This document shows positions 1 to 9,604 of a stretch of DNA of 64,000 bases, piece by piece. The stretch's first letter is position 1, and each line of letters begins with the position of its first letter. Origin of the DNA: a candidate division BRC1 bacterium HGW-BRC1-1 (lineage in GTDB: Bacteria > Sumerlaeota > Sumerlaeia > Sumerlaeales > Sumerlaeaceae); contig PHCB01000005.1 in NCBI GenBank assembly GCA_002842095.1, positions 62,001 through 126,000 of the forward strand, given 5' to 3'. The position numbers were made by a program, and so were the translations under genes. The notes under the pieces are model-generated. The model was given only the letters and a program-made list of their open reading frames with translations. It had not been told where the DNA came from and ran no database searches.

Positions 1-933
1 GCCGCCCGTTCCCTCGACATCAGCCTGAACGCCCACGATATTGCCCGCCAGCAACGCCTTCGCACCGAAGAATTCGCACGCGTGGGCAGGGTTCCGTCTC
101 TCGATGTGCTGGCCGCGCAGGCCGAGGAAAGCTCGCGCATCAGCGAAGTCATTAACTCAGCCGAGACATTACGCCGCCGGCAGCTCGATTTGTTGCGGCT
201 TCTGAATCCAGACTTTTTCCCACTGGGATGGAAAACCCGCCTATTCGCACAGCATGGACCAATTCTACCCAATGAAAAGGTGGACCCCGATGACCGTGTG
301 AAGGTTGCCCTCAAATGGCGACCCGACCTGCGACAAGCCCAGATTGATCTCGCCAACAACGAGCTTGAAGTGGTGCGTTCCGAAAATGGTCTTCTCCCCG
401 TTTTGGATTTCGTTTTGAACGCCGGCCTCAACGGGTTGGGAGACAGTCCCGGCCAGGCACTCAAGTACATTGGCGGCACTGATTTTCCCAACTACAACGT
501 GGGGCTGCAATTTTCCTATCCCCTGCAGAACCGCGCCGCCAAGGCTTCCCACCGCCGGGCAACATTCCAACGCCAACAGGCAGTAGAGGCCCTCACCAAT
601 TTTCAGCAAATTATTGAATTCGACGTTCGCGCGGCAGCCATCGAAATTGAGCGCACTCGCAAATTGATCGATTCCACAAAGATCACTGCAAGTTTACGTA
701 TCGAAGAACTTCGTGCTGAAATGGAAAAATATCGCGTTGGCCGGTCAACACAACTTCTGGTCAACCAAGCCCAACGCGACACCATCAATGCTGCACTGAA
801 TCAGGTGTCGGCTGAGGTTGCACACATGAAAGCCTACATTGCCCTCTATCGCGTGGAAGGCACCACCCTCCAGCGCGCAGGAATATCCCCCATCATGATC
901 ACACCCGAAAGTGGAGTTGGTATCGCACGATGA
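1..933 (+). CDS. TolC-family outer membrane efflux protein, 5' end cut by window edge
   Basis: The frame is open from the first base and gives 310 residues, so the N-terminal part lies outside the window (TolC-family proteins usually have 420-480 residues). The visible part is rich in long amphipathic helices with regularly spaced Ala, Arg, Glu and Gln, interrupted by beta-like stretches near residues 130-175. This is typical of the second OEP repeat. TolC-like trimers form the outer-membrane channel and periplasmic tunnel of tripartite exporters. The stop overlaps the start of the downstream membrane fusion protein gene in an ATGA, so the two are almost certainly co-translated. The family is clear; the transported substrate cannot be told. 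Confidence 0.85.
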   Translation, partial: AARSLDISLNAHDIARQQRLRTEEFARVGRVPSLDVLAAQAEESSRISEVINSAETLRRRQLDLLRLLNPDFFPLGWKTRLFAQHGPILPNEKVDPDDRVKVALKWRPDLRQAQIDLANNELEVVRSENGLLPVLDFVLNAGLNGLGDSPGQALKYIGGTDFPNYNVGLQFSYPLQNRAAKASHRRATFQRQQAVEALTNFQQIIEFDVRAAAIEIERTRKLIDSTKITASLRIEELRAEMEKYRVGRSTQLLVNQAQRDTINAALNQVSAEVAHMKAYIALYRVEGTTLQRAGISPIMITPESGVGIAR

Positions 934-2309
934 AAAAATTGATCCTTCTGATTGTTGTCATCGCCCTCGTTGGAGGTGGCGTCTGGTTCTACCGCCAGCG
1001 GGCAGCCAAGGCTGCAGCTGCCGCCGAGAATGGTGAGCAACTCAAGGCACCGCCCATCACCGTCATGAAGGGCAAAATTGATCTGCAGGTTCCCACCACA
1101 GGGAAACTCATTTCCAACCTCGACGTCGAAATTAAATCCAAGGCCAGCGGCCAGATACTTCGCCTGCCCTTCGACGTCAGCGACAAAATCACCTCGGGCA
1201 ACCTGCTGTGTGAGCTCGACCCGGTCGACGAAAAACGCAACGTTTCCCAACGTGAGGCGGCGCTTTCTTCCTCCCAGGCTCGCTTGATTCAAGCCCGTGA
1301 GGAATTAAAAATATCAGAGCTGGATCGCGACACACGTACTTCCTCCACACAAGCGGATCTGGCGAACGCAGTCATCCGAAACCGAGATGCTCAGGCTCGT
1401 CTGGAGCGGGCCAAGGAGTTGTACGACCGCCAATTGGTGAGCAAGGAAGAATTTGATGCGGCCCGCACTGAAGCGTCCAACGCATCAAATTCATTACTCA
1501 AAGCCCAGTTAGCCATTACTGACATCAAAAGTCTCAGTAACACGATTGAGATTCGCCGTCAGAGTATCAAATTGAACGAAGCCAGCTTGCAGCAATCTTC
1601 AGTCGATCTGGAAAACGCCCAACAGCGCCTGCGCGAAACAAAGATCTTCGCACCCATGAATGGCGTTTTGACGTCGCGACCGGTTCAGCCTGGCCAGATC
1701 ATCGCGTCCGGCGTTTCAAACGTTGGCGGCGGCACAACCCTCATGACCCTCAGCGACATGTCGCAACTATTTGTCATGGCGAACGTGGACGAATCGGACA
1801 TCGGCAAGGTGAAACCGGGCCAACGGTGCATCATCACAGCGGATGCCTTTGCTGGAAAACGCTTCAACGGAAAGGTTGTGCGCATTGCAGCCAAAGGCGT
1901 GAACAATAGCAACGTTGTGACCTTTGAAGTAAAAATAGAGGTGACCGGTGAGGGTGTCAACGTCTTGAAACCGGAGATGACAACGAACGTTATTATACAG
2001 GCCGAACGCCGCGAGGACGCGCTTCTACTGCCCAACGAGGCGATTCAGTTCGATCGAACTGGTTATTATGTGGACACTCCGGTTGGAAATGACGACACTA
2101 CGCGGTCAACCCAGCGCATAAAAATCGGAATCACCGACGGCATCAACACCGAGATACTCGAAGGATTATCGGAAAACGACGACGTGCTTCTGCCCGCTGT
2201 CCTCGCAAGCAAGTGGGTGCAAGGTCAGGCTCAAGCCGGCGGCGGCAACAACCTCCAACGCGGCATGCAACGCGCTACCTTCAGCTTGAGCCGCGGCGGC
2301 AGACGGTAA
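930..2309 (+). CDS. Periplasmic adaptor (HlyD/MacA-like membrane fusion protein)
   Basis: 459 residues. An N-terminal membrane anchor spans about residues 3-20 (LILLIVVIALVGGGVWFY). A lipoyl-like half-motif with TGKLISNLDVEIKSKASGQI follows near residue 55. A long Ala/Glu/Arg-rich coiled coil covers roughly 95-230, then the second lipoyl half and beta-barrel (RETKIFAPMNGVLTSRPVQPG), and a Gly/Arg-rich tail. This is the architecture of MacA-type adaptors that link an inner-membrane ABC transporter to TolC. The gene overlaps the TolC gene by four bases upstream and is followed after seven bases by an ABC ATPase gene, so the three form an operon. The export substrate is unknown. Confidence 0.9.
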   Translation: MKKLILLIVVIALVGGGVWFYRQRAAKAAAAAENGEQLKAPPITVMKGKIDLQVPTTGKLISNLDVEIKSKASGQILRLPFDVSDKITSGNLLCELDPVDEKRNVSQREAALSSSQARLIQAREELKISELDRDTRTSSTQADLANAVIRNRDAQARLERAKELYDRQLVSKEEFDAARTEASNASNSLLKAQLAITDIKSLSNTIEIRRQSIKLNEASLQQSSVDLENAQQRLRETKIFAPMNGVLTSRPVQPGQIIASGVSNVGGGTTLMTLSDMSQLFVMANVDESDIGKVKPGQRCIITADAFAGKRFNGKVVRIAAKGVNNSNVVTFEVKIEVTGEGVNVLKPEMTTNVIIQAERREDALLLPNEAIQFDRTGYYVDTPVGNDDTTRSTQRIKIGITDGINTEILEGLSENDDVLLPAVLASKWVQGQAQAGGGNNLQRGMQRATFSLSRGGRR

Positions 2310-2316
2310 GCCTCTT

Positions 2317-3009
2317 ATGAGCCATGCCATTGAAGTTCGCAACCTGACAAAAATATATGCCATGGGTGGCGAAACCGTGCACGCCCTCGATGGGGTAACT
2401 TTCTCCATCGAACCCGGCGAGATGGTCGCTATTATCGGATCATCCGGCAGTGGCAAAAGCACTCTGATGAACATCATCGGATGCCTCGACCGGCCCACCA
2501 GTGGAGAGTATCATCTCGATGGTCAGGACGTCAGCCGATTCTCAGGCAACGCGCTGGCCCGCGTGCGCAACCGCAACATCGGTTTTGTTTTCCAGAACTT
2601 CAATCTTCTGCCACGCATGTCAGCTTTGGAAAACGTCGAAGTCCCCATCCTTTATTCCGGCACCGGTGGTGCGGCCAAGCTTGCACGAGCCGCCCTTGAA
2701 CGGGTGGGACTGGCGGACCGCGCGGGGCACGAACCAAACCAGTTGAGCGGCGGTCAACGTCAGCGTGTCGCCATCGCGCGGGCTCTCGTCAACAATCCCA
2801 CCATCCTCCTCGCTGACGAACCAACCGGCAATCTCGACACCCGAACCGGCCGGGAGATCATGAAGCTCTTCCATGAGCTTCACGCAGAGAAAGTTACCCT
2901 GATCATCGTAACCCACGACACTGAGGTGGCGGAACAATGCAGCCGCAACATCGTGCTGCGTGACGGCAAGATCATCGAGGACAAACAGATCCAAGCCCAA
3001 ATGCCCTGA
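2317..3009 (+). CDS. ABC transporter ATP-binding protein, MacB/LolD type
   Basis: 230 residues, the usual length for a stand-alone LolD/MacB-type ATPase. Walker A GSSGSGKST is at 41-49, signature LSGGQRQR at 143-150, Walker B LLADEP at 164-169 and the H-loop His at 200. It should power an FtsX-type permease that works with the MacA-like adaptor and TolC encoded just upstream. No permease gene follows. The next gene is on the other strand behind a weak terminator, so the permease is either upstream of the window or encoded elsewhere. The orphan FtsX-like permease at 17338-18504 is one candidate. Confidence 0.92.
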   Translation: MSHAIEVRNLTKIYAMGGETVHALDGVTFSIEPGEMVAIIGSSGSGKSTLMNIIGCLDRPTSGEYHLDGQDVSRFSGNALARVRNRNIGFVFQNFNLLPRMSALENVEVPILYSGTGGAAKLARAALERVGLADRAGHEPNQLSGGQRQRVAIARALVNNPTILLADEPTGNLDTRTGREIMKLFHELHAEKVTLIIVTHDTEVAEQCSRNIVLRDGKIIEDKQIQAQMP

Positions 3010-3029
3010 GCCAATCTGGCGGGTTTTTT
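3004..3029 (+). terminator. Possible weak intrinsic terminator after the efflux operon
   Basis: A short stem GCCA/TGGC (3010-3013 and 3017-3020), which could be extended through CCC/GGG with a bulge, is followed by six T residues at 3024-3029. It overlaps the stop of the ATPase gene. The stem is short, so this is tentative. Confidence 0.35.
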
Positions 3030-4506
3030 ACGAAGCAACCTTATCTTCGCTTTTGGCGGCCTCTGCCCGTTGTGCAACTTTACGGAGCAATCCTGCAAAA
3101 ATAAGGCGATGGATCGGATAAAGAGGATACCAATAGAGCCACCCCGCCAGACCGTGAGGCTCGAAGAATGCGGTCTGTGTAATGGTGCTTCCACCCTTCT
3201 CGTCCGGGCATACTTCAAACTGCAACCAGGCGCGCCCCGGAACGCGCATCTCTGCGCGCAAGCGCAACAGCTCCGGAGGTCGAATCTCCTCCACGCGCCA
3301 AAAATCCAATGCGTCGCCAACTCGCAAATCTGACAGAGAACGTCTCCCCCGCCTCATCCCCGGCCCACCAAAAAGGTGATCGATGGCACCCCTGAGCGAC
3401 CACAAAGCGTCTGCATAAAGCCAACCCTCGGGTCCCCCCAAACGTTTCACCTGATCGAAGGCCCGCTCGGGTGATGCCGCACTCTCTTGCGTACGCCGCT
3501 CAACAATCATGCCTTCGTTCTCAACCAACACATCCTGCTGTTGATGTCGACTGAGGCCGAAGTAGTACGCATCAAACCAGCTCGAATCCTGACCATCGGC
3601 CGCCAGTCGCTTCAACGCCAGATCGACGGCGTGTTCGAACCCGATGGGTTGAAACCCGAAAAGATCCATTCCACTTCTGTCGCGCACGACAACTTCTGTG
3701 CGAAGTCCCTCGATCAGAGGGCGCGCCAGCGCCGCAGGCAGCGGCGTGACAAAATCCACCCAATATGACGACAAGCGTGGCGTGAGCACCGGCACCATGA
3801 TCAGCCATCGGCGCAGTCTTCTTACATGAGCGTATCCACGCATCACGTCCGCATAGGTAAGAACGTCCTGTCCGCCGATTTCGATGATGCGCCCGGCGCT
3901 TGCCTCCACCTTCAGCGTATCGACGAGATAATGAAGCACGTCGCGGATTGCGATAGGCTGGCACCGGGTGCGTACCCAGCGAGGGCAGATCATCACCGGT
4001 AAACGTTCAGTTAAATAACGAATCATCTCGAACGACGCACTGCCCGACCCCACGATGACCGCAGCCCGAAATTCGGTCACAAGCTTGCCACTTTCAACCA
4101 ACAAACTTCCGACCTCTTGCCGCGACCGCAAATGGGCAGACATCTCTTTGTCGCCGTTCGCATTGCCGCCAAGTCCACCCAGATAAACAATGCGCTTCAG
4201 CGATGCACAGCGCGCCGCAGCCCGCGCAAAGGTTTGCGCATAACAACGGTCGCGCTCTTCAAAATCCTCAACTGTACCCGACATCGAATGGATGAGATAG
4301 TATGCCGCTTCGCACCCTTCCAAGGCGCGCACGAGCGACTCCTCGTCCTCCACGCTTCCCTGCGCGATTTCATAATCCCCCCAGGGCCGCCCCTCCAGGC
4401 GCCGAGGATCGCGCACGAAACAGCGCACCTGATGACCGGCTTCGATAAGCAACGGCACAAGCCGACCACCCACATAACCCGTGGCTCCGGTAACGAGAAT
4501 GAGCAT
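3028..4506 (-). CDS. NAD(P)-binding SDR oxidoreductase with C-terminal DUF2867-like domain
   Basis: 492 residues. The N-terminus has an atypical-SDR Rossmann fold with TGATGYVGGRL at residues 7-17 and a later YLGGLGG segment, as in NmrA/complex-I-assembly-like NAD(P)H-binding proteins. From about residue 340 a second domain includes GPGMRRGRRSLSDLRVGDAL and resembles DUF2867, a polyketide-cyclase/START-like fold often fused to this SDR type. It is probably a cytoplasmic oxidoreductase or a regulator acting on a lipid-like substrate; the reaction is unknown. It lies 24 bases downstream of the GT4 gene on the same strand and is probably co-transcribed with it. Confidence 0.82.
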   Translation of the reverse strand: MLILVTGATGYVGGRLVPLLIEAGHQVRCFVRDPRRLEGRPWGDYEIAQGSVEDEESLVRALEGCEAAYYLIHSMSGTVEDFEERDRCYAQTFARAAARCASLKRIVYLGGLGGNANGDKEMSAHLRSRQEVGSLLVESGKLVTEFRAAVIVGSGSASFEMIRYLTERLPVMICPRWVRTRCQPIAIRDVLHYLVDTLKVEASAGRIIEIGGQDVLTYADVMRGYAHVRRLRRWLIMVPVLTPRLSSYWVDFVTPLPAALARPLIEGLRTEVVVRDRSGMDLFGFQPIGFEHAVDLALKRLAADGQDSSWFDAYYFGLSRHQQQDVLVENEGMIVERRTQESAASPERAFDQVKRLGGPEGWLYADALWSLRGAIDHLFGGPGMRRGRRSLSDLRVGDALDFWRVEEIRPPELLRLRAEMRVPGRAWLQFEVCPDEKGGSTITQTAFFEPHGLAGWLYWYPLYPIHRLIFAGLLRKVAQRAEAAKSEDKVAS

Positions 4507-4530
4507 TACCGGTTAGGTCCCATCAGGTAC

Positions 4531-5769
4531 TCATGGTATGATCTCATCAATGCCCTCTGTTATCTTGTTCCACTGGTAACGGAAGACTTCCTTGAGCATC
4601 AGAAAGAATTCATCGCGACGCGGACGGCGATGAAGCAATACATGCTTGTACAACGATTCCACACGCCGGCTGGTCCGAGCAAGGGATAGGGTGCGGGCTT
4701 TAGTCAACGCACCTTCGCGGAATTTAGTATGCAGGTCGGAATCGGTCAAAATCTCGACCATGCGCGTGGCGAACCCTTCAACGTCACCCTCCTCCAGCAG
4801 GAAACCCGTCTCCCCTTCCACCACAACATCGCGCACACCGGGCGCATCCACCGCAACCACGGGGCATCCTGCAGCCATGGACTCCAGCACCACCATCCCC
4901 TGCGTTTCACTGGTTGAGGCGAAAACAAACAGATCCGCATCCACATAAGCCGACACCACATCGGGGCCGTCGAGGCGTCCGGCAAATACGATTCGCTCGT
5001 TCAACCCCACCTCAGCCGCCTGCTTTTTCAGATCCTCCTCGGCATCCCCCTCCCCCACCAATACCAGCTTTGAATCGGGGATTTTTGAAGCCATGGCGGC
5101 AAATGATTCGATCAGAAATCCCACATTTTTCTCGTGAGCGAGGCGACTCACGAACAGCAGGATCGTTTCATCCGCGCCGATCCCAAAACGCTGGCGCAGA
5201 AAGCCCTTTTCCACATTCTTAAAACGCGCCAGTTCCACCCCCGTCGGAATCACACGGATTTCCGTCGTCACGCCGCGCTCCAACAGCATCTCGCGAATAT
5301 CCGAGGAGGGCGCAATGACAGCGTCGCAACAGTTGGCGAATTTCCAACCAACCTGTTGCGCCACTTCACCCACCATCATCTCGTTGAAGGGCAGGTAATG
5401 GGCATAGCGCTCGTATTGGGTGTGGTAGGTAAAAATGACCGGCAGGTTCATCGCCCGCCCAAGCCCCAACCCCGTACTACCCAGGAGAAATGGATGGTGA
5501 ACATGCACCACATCCGGCTCCTCATCGGCGAAATAGGATTGCGCCTCCAGTGTGATGGGCAGCGGCAGAACGAAGCTGCTCTCGTTAAAATTGGTCAATG
5601 CGGAAATGCGACAGACATCCTCCTCGGGAGGCACTTCCGGGTCATATTGCGGTGCAAATATGATGACCCGATGCCCGAACCCCCGCAGTGTAACCGCCAT
5701 GTTTTCCACGGCAATCGGAACGCCTCCAACGAAGGGTTTGTAATTGTTCGTGAAAAAGGCAATCTTCAT
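4531..5769 (-). CDS. Glycosyltransferase family 4 protein
   Basis: 412 residues with the GT-B fold. The N-terminus FFTNNYKPFVGGVPIAVEN carries the glycine-rich acceptor-side loop. HVHHPFLLG is near residue 95, RLAHEKN (phosphate-binding Arg/Lys) near 210, and the donor-site motif ETQGMVVLESMAAG near 290. Relatives include diacylglycerol glucosyltransferases and PimB-like mannosyltransferases. The specific sugar and acceptor are not determinable. It is divergent from a large glycosidase-fold gene and upstream of an SDR gene, which would suit membrane glycolipid or glucan synthesis. The start ATG at 5769 gives the complete N-terminal strand of the family. Confidence 0.9.
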   Translation of the reverse strand: MKIAFFTNNYKPFVGGVPIAVENMAVTLRGFGHRVIIFAPQYDPEVPPEEDVCRISALTNFNESSFVLPLPITLEAQSYFADEEPDVVHVHHPFLLGSTGLGLGRAMNLPVIFTYHTQYERYAHYLPFNEMMVGEVAQQVGWKFANCCDAVIAPSSDIREMLLERGVTTEIRVIPTGVELARFKNVEKGFLRQRFGIGADETILLFVSRLAHEKNVGFLIESFAAMASKIPDSKLVLVGEGDAEEDLKKQAAEVGLNERIVFAGRLDGPDVVSAYVDADLFVFASTSETQGMVVLESMAAGCPVVAVDAPGVRDVVVEGETGFLLEEGDVEGFATRMVEILTDSDLHTKFREGALTKARTLSLARTSRRVESLYKHVLLHRRPRRDEFFLMLKEVFRYQWNKITEGIDEIIP

Positions 5770-5911
5770 CGCTTCCGGCTTCGCCTTTCCTGCGCTCTTC
5801 GCGCACGATATGAATCACACTTTCGTTTTCGCACAACCCAACCGGACAAACGCTGTCGAATTCATCAGGACCAAATTCTGTAGCGGCTCATCAGGCGGAC
5901 CTTACAACCTT

Positions 5912-8335
5912 ATGTTCTTTATCAAACACATTCTCAATTACCTCAAACGCTATTACAAGATTGATCAGGGCACGGAATTTGTCGATGCCCTTCGACATCT
6001 CAACCAACCCTCGGAAGTCACAGTCCCCAACGAGCTGATTCCGGCCGGCGTGCTGATGCAGTTGCGCGGTTTCTATAACCTCCACGCGCTCTCCATCAAC
6101 AGCGATTGGATCTGGCCCTACTGGATGGAGCGCCAATCCAATCCCCACAGCGAGTCTTTTATCCCGCGAGCCATGAGCCTGAGCTACATCAACCTGACAC
6201 ACCGCAACTGGACCGGGGTTGGCGTGTGCGGAGGGACCCGGGAAGGGGTGGTGGACCCCCGTGGTCTCGTAACGCCCTGGCTGCAGGGATGGAGTCTCGA
6301 TGCCTGGCTAACCGTTGACGGCAAGCACTATTTCCCGTCCCGCATGGACGACAACAAGATCAGCCAGCAACTTCGCAACAACCTGCCTTTCGTCATCACC
6401 GAGGTGGAAACCCCACCCCTGCGCATGTTCATGGAAACCTGGGCCTTCCGCGACGATGATCAGGACTACATCTGCCACGAAGTGCATGTGGCGAATCCCA
6501 CGCGCGAACCCCAAACCGCCCGTCTGACCTTTGCCCTGCGCCCGCACAATCCCGAGGGGCTGAGTCTGATTTTCAACCTCGCATACAACACCCGGGGTTT
6601 CTGGCTCATCGGCTCCGACCTGGCAGCCTTCTTCCCCCAACGACCCGACAGAAGTATTGCCTCGAACCATGCAACCGGTGATACCGCGCATTTTCTCGAT
6701 ACCGCTTCTGATGCCATCGACAATCAAACCCAATGCCCCAGCGGCCTGGCCAACGGCGCTAACAGCTACACAATTCAGCTTGGTCCGGGGCAAAGTGAAC
6801 GGCGCTTCGTGGTCATGCCCATCGAGCCACTCAACCCGAGGAATTTCTCGTTCACCCGGTTCACTCCCGAGAAACTTGAGACGATCAAGGAAAAGGCCCT
6901 GGCGGATTGGCGCAGGGAGGCCGACCGCGGCGTGACAGTGGAACTGCCCGACCAGCGCTATGTGGACGCCTTCGAGGCGAACAAAGCATTTCTCGTGATG
7001 CTCAACGACGGCTACGAAATTACCGCAGGTCCTCTGACCTATCATCGCCACTGGTTCCGCGACGCTGCTTTCCTGCTAAATGGCCTCGGCAAAGTTGGCT
7101 ACGGCGAAGAGGTTGCAAAAAACCTCCGGTTCACTCCGCTCAAGCAATGGAAGAATGGATACTTCTGCTCACAAAAAGGCGAGTGGGACAGCAACGGCCA
7201 GGCCATCTGGTCCATCATGGAACACTTCCGCCTGACGCGTGACATGGACCTGTTGAGGGAGCTGTACCCCGCCATACGCCGCGGTGCCCTCTGGATCGAA
7301 AAGAAACGCCACGATATCAGCTTCTCCAAGCGGAAACCCCGCGGACTACTCCCCGCCGGTTTCAGCGCGGAACACCTCGGGCCCAACGACTTCTATTATT
7401 GGGATAACTTCTGGTCCCTTCGCGGACTGATGGATGCGACAGAAGCCGCCACCGCGCTCGATCTGACAGACGATCAGGAACTGTTCAAATCGTTGGAGGC
7501 CGGCTATCGACGCGATCTGCTCGAGGCCATCAACCGCGACATCGAGCACAGCCCCGTCCACGCCCTGCCGGCAGCACCCCGACGACGCCCCGACGCCGGC
7601 ATGATCGGTAATATTGCAGCGGCCTATCCGTTGAAGATCGTGCATCCTGAAGAGACCCCCTGGATGCGCAACACGTTGCTGTTCATCCGCAATCACCTCT
7701 TCCACGACGACGGCTTTTATCAGCAGATGATCCATAGCGGTATAAATTCCTACCTGACCCTGCAAATGGCCCAGTGCATGCTGATGATGAAAGATATCGG
7801 CGCATATAAACTGATCAATTATATGCTCGACCTTGCGACCCCCACATGGTGCTGGCCTGAAGCGATTCATCCACGCACACGCGGGGGCTGTATGGGGGAT
7901 GGCCACCATGGCTGGGCCGCCGCCGAATGGCTGCTACTTGTTCGCAACCTCATCATTCACGAGCAAGACCAGGTGCTACACATCACGCCTTTGCTTCCCG
8001 CAGAATGGTGCCACCCGGGCAAACGCGTTGCGATCAACCGCGCACCCACCGCATTCGGTGTTGTCTCGGTGCTTGTGGAATTCGAAGAGAACGAAGAATT
8101 CCTCACCATCGAAGCCGACTGGCACACGCCCCCAACCGAAATCCATTGGCACCTGCCGGCCCCCGGACGAAAGCTGACGGGCAGCACCGACGGAATTACG
8201 CTGGAGGACAATCTCGCCCGAGTTCAGCCTCACGTGAAAAACGTACGTGTAGAGATCGGACTGGAGGCCGCCCCCAGCATACGCGAAGGCGAGGTGCCGG
8301 GTCTGGATGAACTTCCCCCTCCGCCCGATGCGTAA
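5912..8335 (+). CDS. Six-hairpin ((alpha/alpha)6) glycosidase-like protein
   Basis: About 807 residues from the ATG at 5912. The frame is open further upstream, to 5744, but that would run into the divergent GT4 gene, and the extra N-terminus has no conserved appearance. The N-terminal half looks beta-rich. The C-terminal half, from about residue 350, has repeated Trp/Asp/Glu-rich helices (HRHWFRDAAFLLNG, YYWDNFWSLRGLMDA, GGCMGDGHHGWAAAEWL) typical of six-hairpin glycosidases such as amylo-alpha-1,6-glucosidase or GH15/GH63-like enzymes. There is no signal peptide, so it is probably cytoplasmic. Substrate and catalytic acids are not assigned. It is divergent from a GT4 gene, suggesting paired synthesis and trimming of a glucan. 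Confidence 0.7.
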   Translation: MFFIKHILNYLKRYYKIDQGTEFVDALRHLNQPSEVTVPNELIPAGVLMQLRGFYNLHALSINSDWIWPYWMERQSNPHSESFIPRAMSLSYINLTHRNWTGVGVCGGTREGVVDPRGLVTPWLQGWSLDAWLTVDGKHYFPSRMDDNKISQQLRNNLPFVITEVETPPLRMFMETWAFRDDDQDYICHEVHVANPTREPQTARLTFALRPHNPEGLSLIFNLAYNTRGFWLIGSDLAAFFPQRPDRSIASNHATGDTAHFLDTASDAIDNQTQCPSGLANGANSYTIQLGPGQSERRFVVMPIEPLNPRNFSFTRFTPEKLETIKEKALADWRREADRGVTVELPDQRYVDAFEANKAFLVMLNDGYEITAGPLTYHRHWFRDAAFLLNGLGKVGYGEEVAKNLRFTPLKQWKNGYFCSQKGEWDSNGQAIWSIMEHFRLTRDMDLLRELYPAIRRGALWIEKKRHDISFSKRKPRGLLPAGFSAEHLGPNDFYYWDNFWSLRGLMDATEAATALDLTDDQELFKSLEAGYRRDLLEAINRDIEHSPVHALPAAPRRRPDAGMIGNIAAAYPLKIVHPEETPWMRNTLLFIRNHLFHDDGFYQQMIHSGINSYLTLQMAQCMLMMKDIGAYKLINYMLDLATPTWCWPEAIHPRTRGGCMGDGHHGWAAAEWLLLVRNLIIHEQDQVLHITPLLPAEWCHPGKRVAINRAPTAFGVVSVLVEFEENEEFLTIEADWHTPPTEIHWHLPAPGRKLTGSTDGITLEDNLARVQPHVKNVRVEIGLEAAPSIREGEVPGLDELPPPPDA

Positions 8336-8447
8336 GCTTTCAGCCAGACAAGACAATTTATGACCCCATTTACCCGTATTCTTCTTTGACACGACCCAGC
8401 CGAAAACCGTGTGCTGGTAGTGCATTCAGACACCCAGAGGAGGCATA

Positions 8448-8463
8448 GCCCCTGACCAGGGGC
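8448..8463 (+). promoter_or_regulatory. Hairpin between a strong Shine-Dalgarno-like site and the leuB-like start
   Basis: A perfect 6-bp stem (GCCCCT 8448-8453, AGGGGC 8458-8463) with a 4-nt loop lies between AGAGGAGG at 8436-8443 and the ATG at 8475. The ribosome-binding-like site is about 31 nt from the ATG in linear sequence. Folding of the stem would bring the two closer. A role in translation control is inference. Confidence 0.35.
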
Positions 8464-8474
8464 ACCTGACATTC

Positions 8475-9551
8475 ATGGCTCAAAAAACATCGTACGATAT
8501 CGCAGTGCTCGGCGGCGACGGAACCGGTCCCGAAGTTGTTCGCGAAGGCATCAAAGTTCTCAAGGCTGTAGCTGACAAATTTAATTTCAGTCTCAATTTT
8601 TCCGACTTCGATTTCGGAGGCGATCGCTATCTTCGCACCGGCGAAGTATTGCCTAACAACGCCAGCGACGAACTGCGCAAATTCGACGCCATTTTTCTGG
8701 GCGCCATCGGACACCCCGACGTTCAACCGGGCATTCTTGAAAAGGGCATCCTCCTGCGCCTCCGTTTTGAGCTGGACCAGTACATCAATCTCCGCCCTGT
8801 AAAGCTTTATCCCGGCGTTGAAACCCCCATCAAAGACAAGGGCCCGGAAGACATCGACTTCGTCGTCATCCGCGAAAACACCCAGGACGCTTATTGCGGC
8901 ATGGGCGGCGCCATGCATGTTGGCACCCCCCAGGAGGTCGCCACGCAAACGGCTGTCTATACCCGCTTCGGCGTCGATCGCGCATTGAAGTATGCCTTCG
9001 AGTACACGCGCAAGCGCAACAAGCGCAAACAACTCACGCTTTGCGGCAAGACAAACGTTCTCACCTACATTTATGGTTTGTGGGAGCGCGCCTTCCACGA
9101 AATGGGCGATCGTGACTACGCCGACATTAAGCGCGAGTACACGCACGTTGACGCTACCACAATGTGGTTTGTGAAAAATCCCGAGTGGTTCGACGTGATT
9201 GTTACGGGCAACCTTTTCGGCGACATCATCACCGACCTTGGCGCCATGATTCAGGGCGGCATGGGTATCGCAGCCGGTGGCAACATCAACCCCGATCCCG
9301 GTGGCGTCTCCATGTTCGAACCCATTGGCGGCAGTGCCCCCAAGTACACGGGCAAAAACGTGATCAATCCCCTCGCCGCCATCGGCGCTGCGCAGCTTAT
9401 GCTCGAGACCCTCGGGCAGGACGAAGCAGCCAAGGCGATTGAGAACGCCATTATGGAAGTGACCGCCAACAAGCTGAAAAGCCTCGCCGCGGGTCGCATG
9501 GGTTTCACCACTTCCGAAGTGGGTGATATGGTCGCGTCCCTCGCAGTCTGA
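8475..9551 (+). CDS. leuB: 3-isopropylmalate dehydrogenase-like beta-decarboxylating dehydrogenase
   Basis: 358 residues, the usual length for LeuB/isocitrate dehydrogenase family enzymes. [13 protein letters not shown] lies at the N-terminus. [16 protein letters not shown] carries the substrate-binding arginines, [12 protein letters not shown] follows, and the metal-binding segment is [30 protein letters not shown] is the nucleotide loop. The [13 protein letters not shown] version resembles the actinobacterial-type LeuB, which makes 2-oxoisocaproate in leucine synthesis. No other leucine gene is nearby. The partner downstream is sucC, so a role on isocitrate or another 2-hydroxyacid cannot be excluded. 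Family membership is firm; the exact substrate is inferred. Confidence 0.82.
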   Translation: MAQKTSYDIAVLGGDGTGPEVVREGIKVLKAVADKFNFSLNFSDFDFGGDRYLRTGEVLPNNASDELRKFDAIFLGAIGHPDVQPGILEKGILLRLRFELDQYINLRPVKLYPGVETPIKDKGPEDIDFVVIRENTQDAYCGMGGAMHVGTPQEVATQTAVYTRFGVDRALKYAFEYTRKRNKRKQLTLCGKTNVLTYIYGLWERAFHEMGDRDYADIKREYTHVDATTMWFVKNPEWFDVIVTGNLFGDIITDLGAMIQGGMGIAAGGNINPDPGGVSMFEPIGGSAPKYTGKNVINPLAAIGAAQLMLETLGQDEAAKAIENAIMEVTANKLKSLAAGRMGFTTSEVGDMVASLAV

Positions 9552-9604
9552 GGAAAACTCACTCACCACGCACAGACATAAAAACAAACACACTGGAGTC
9601 AGGG

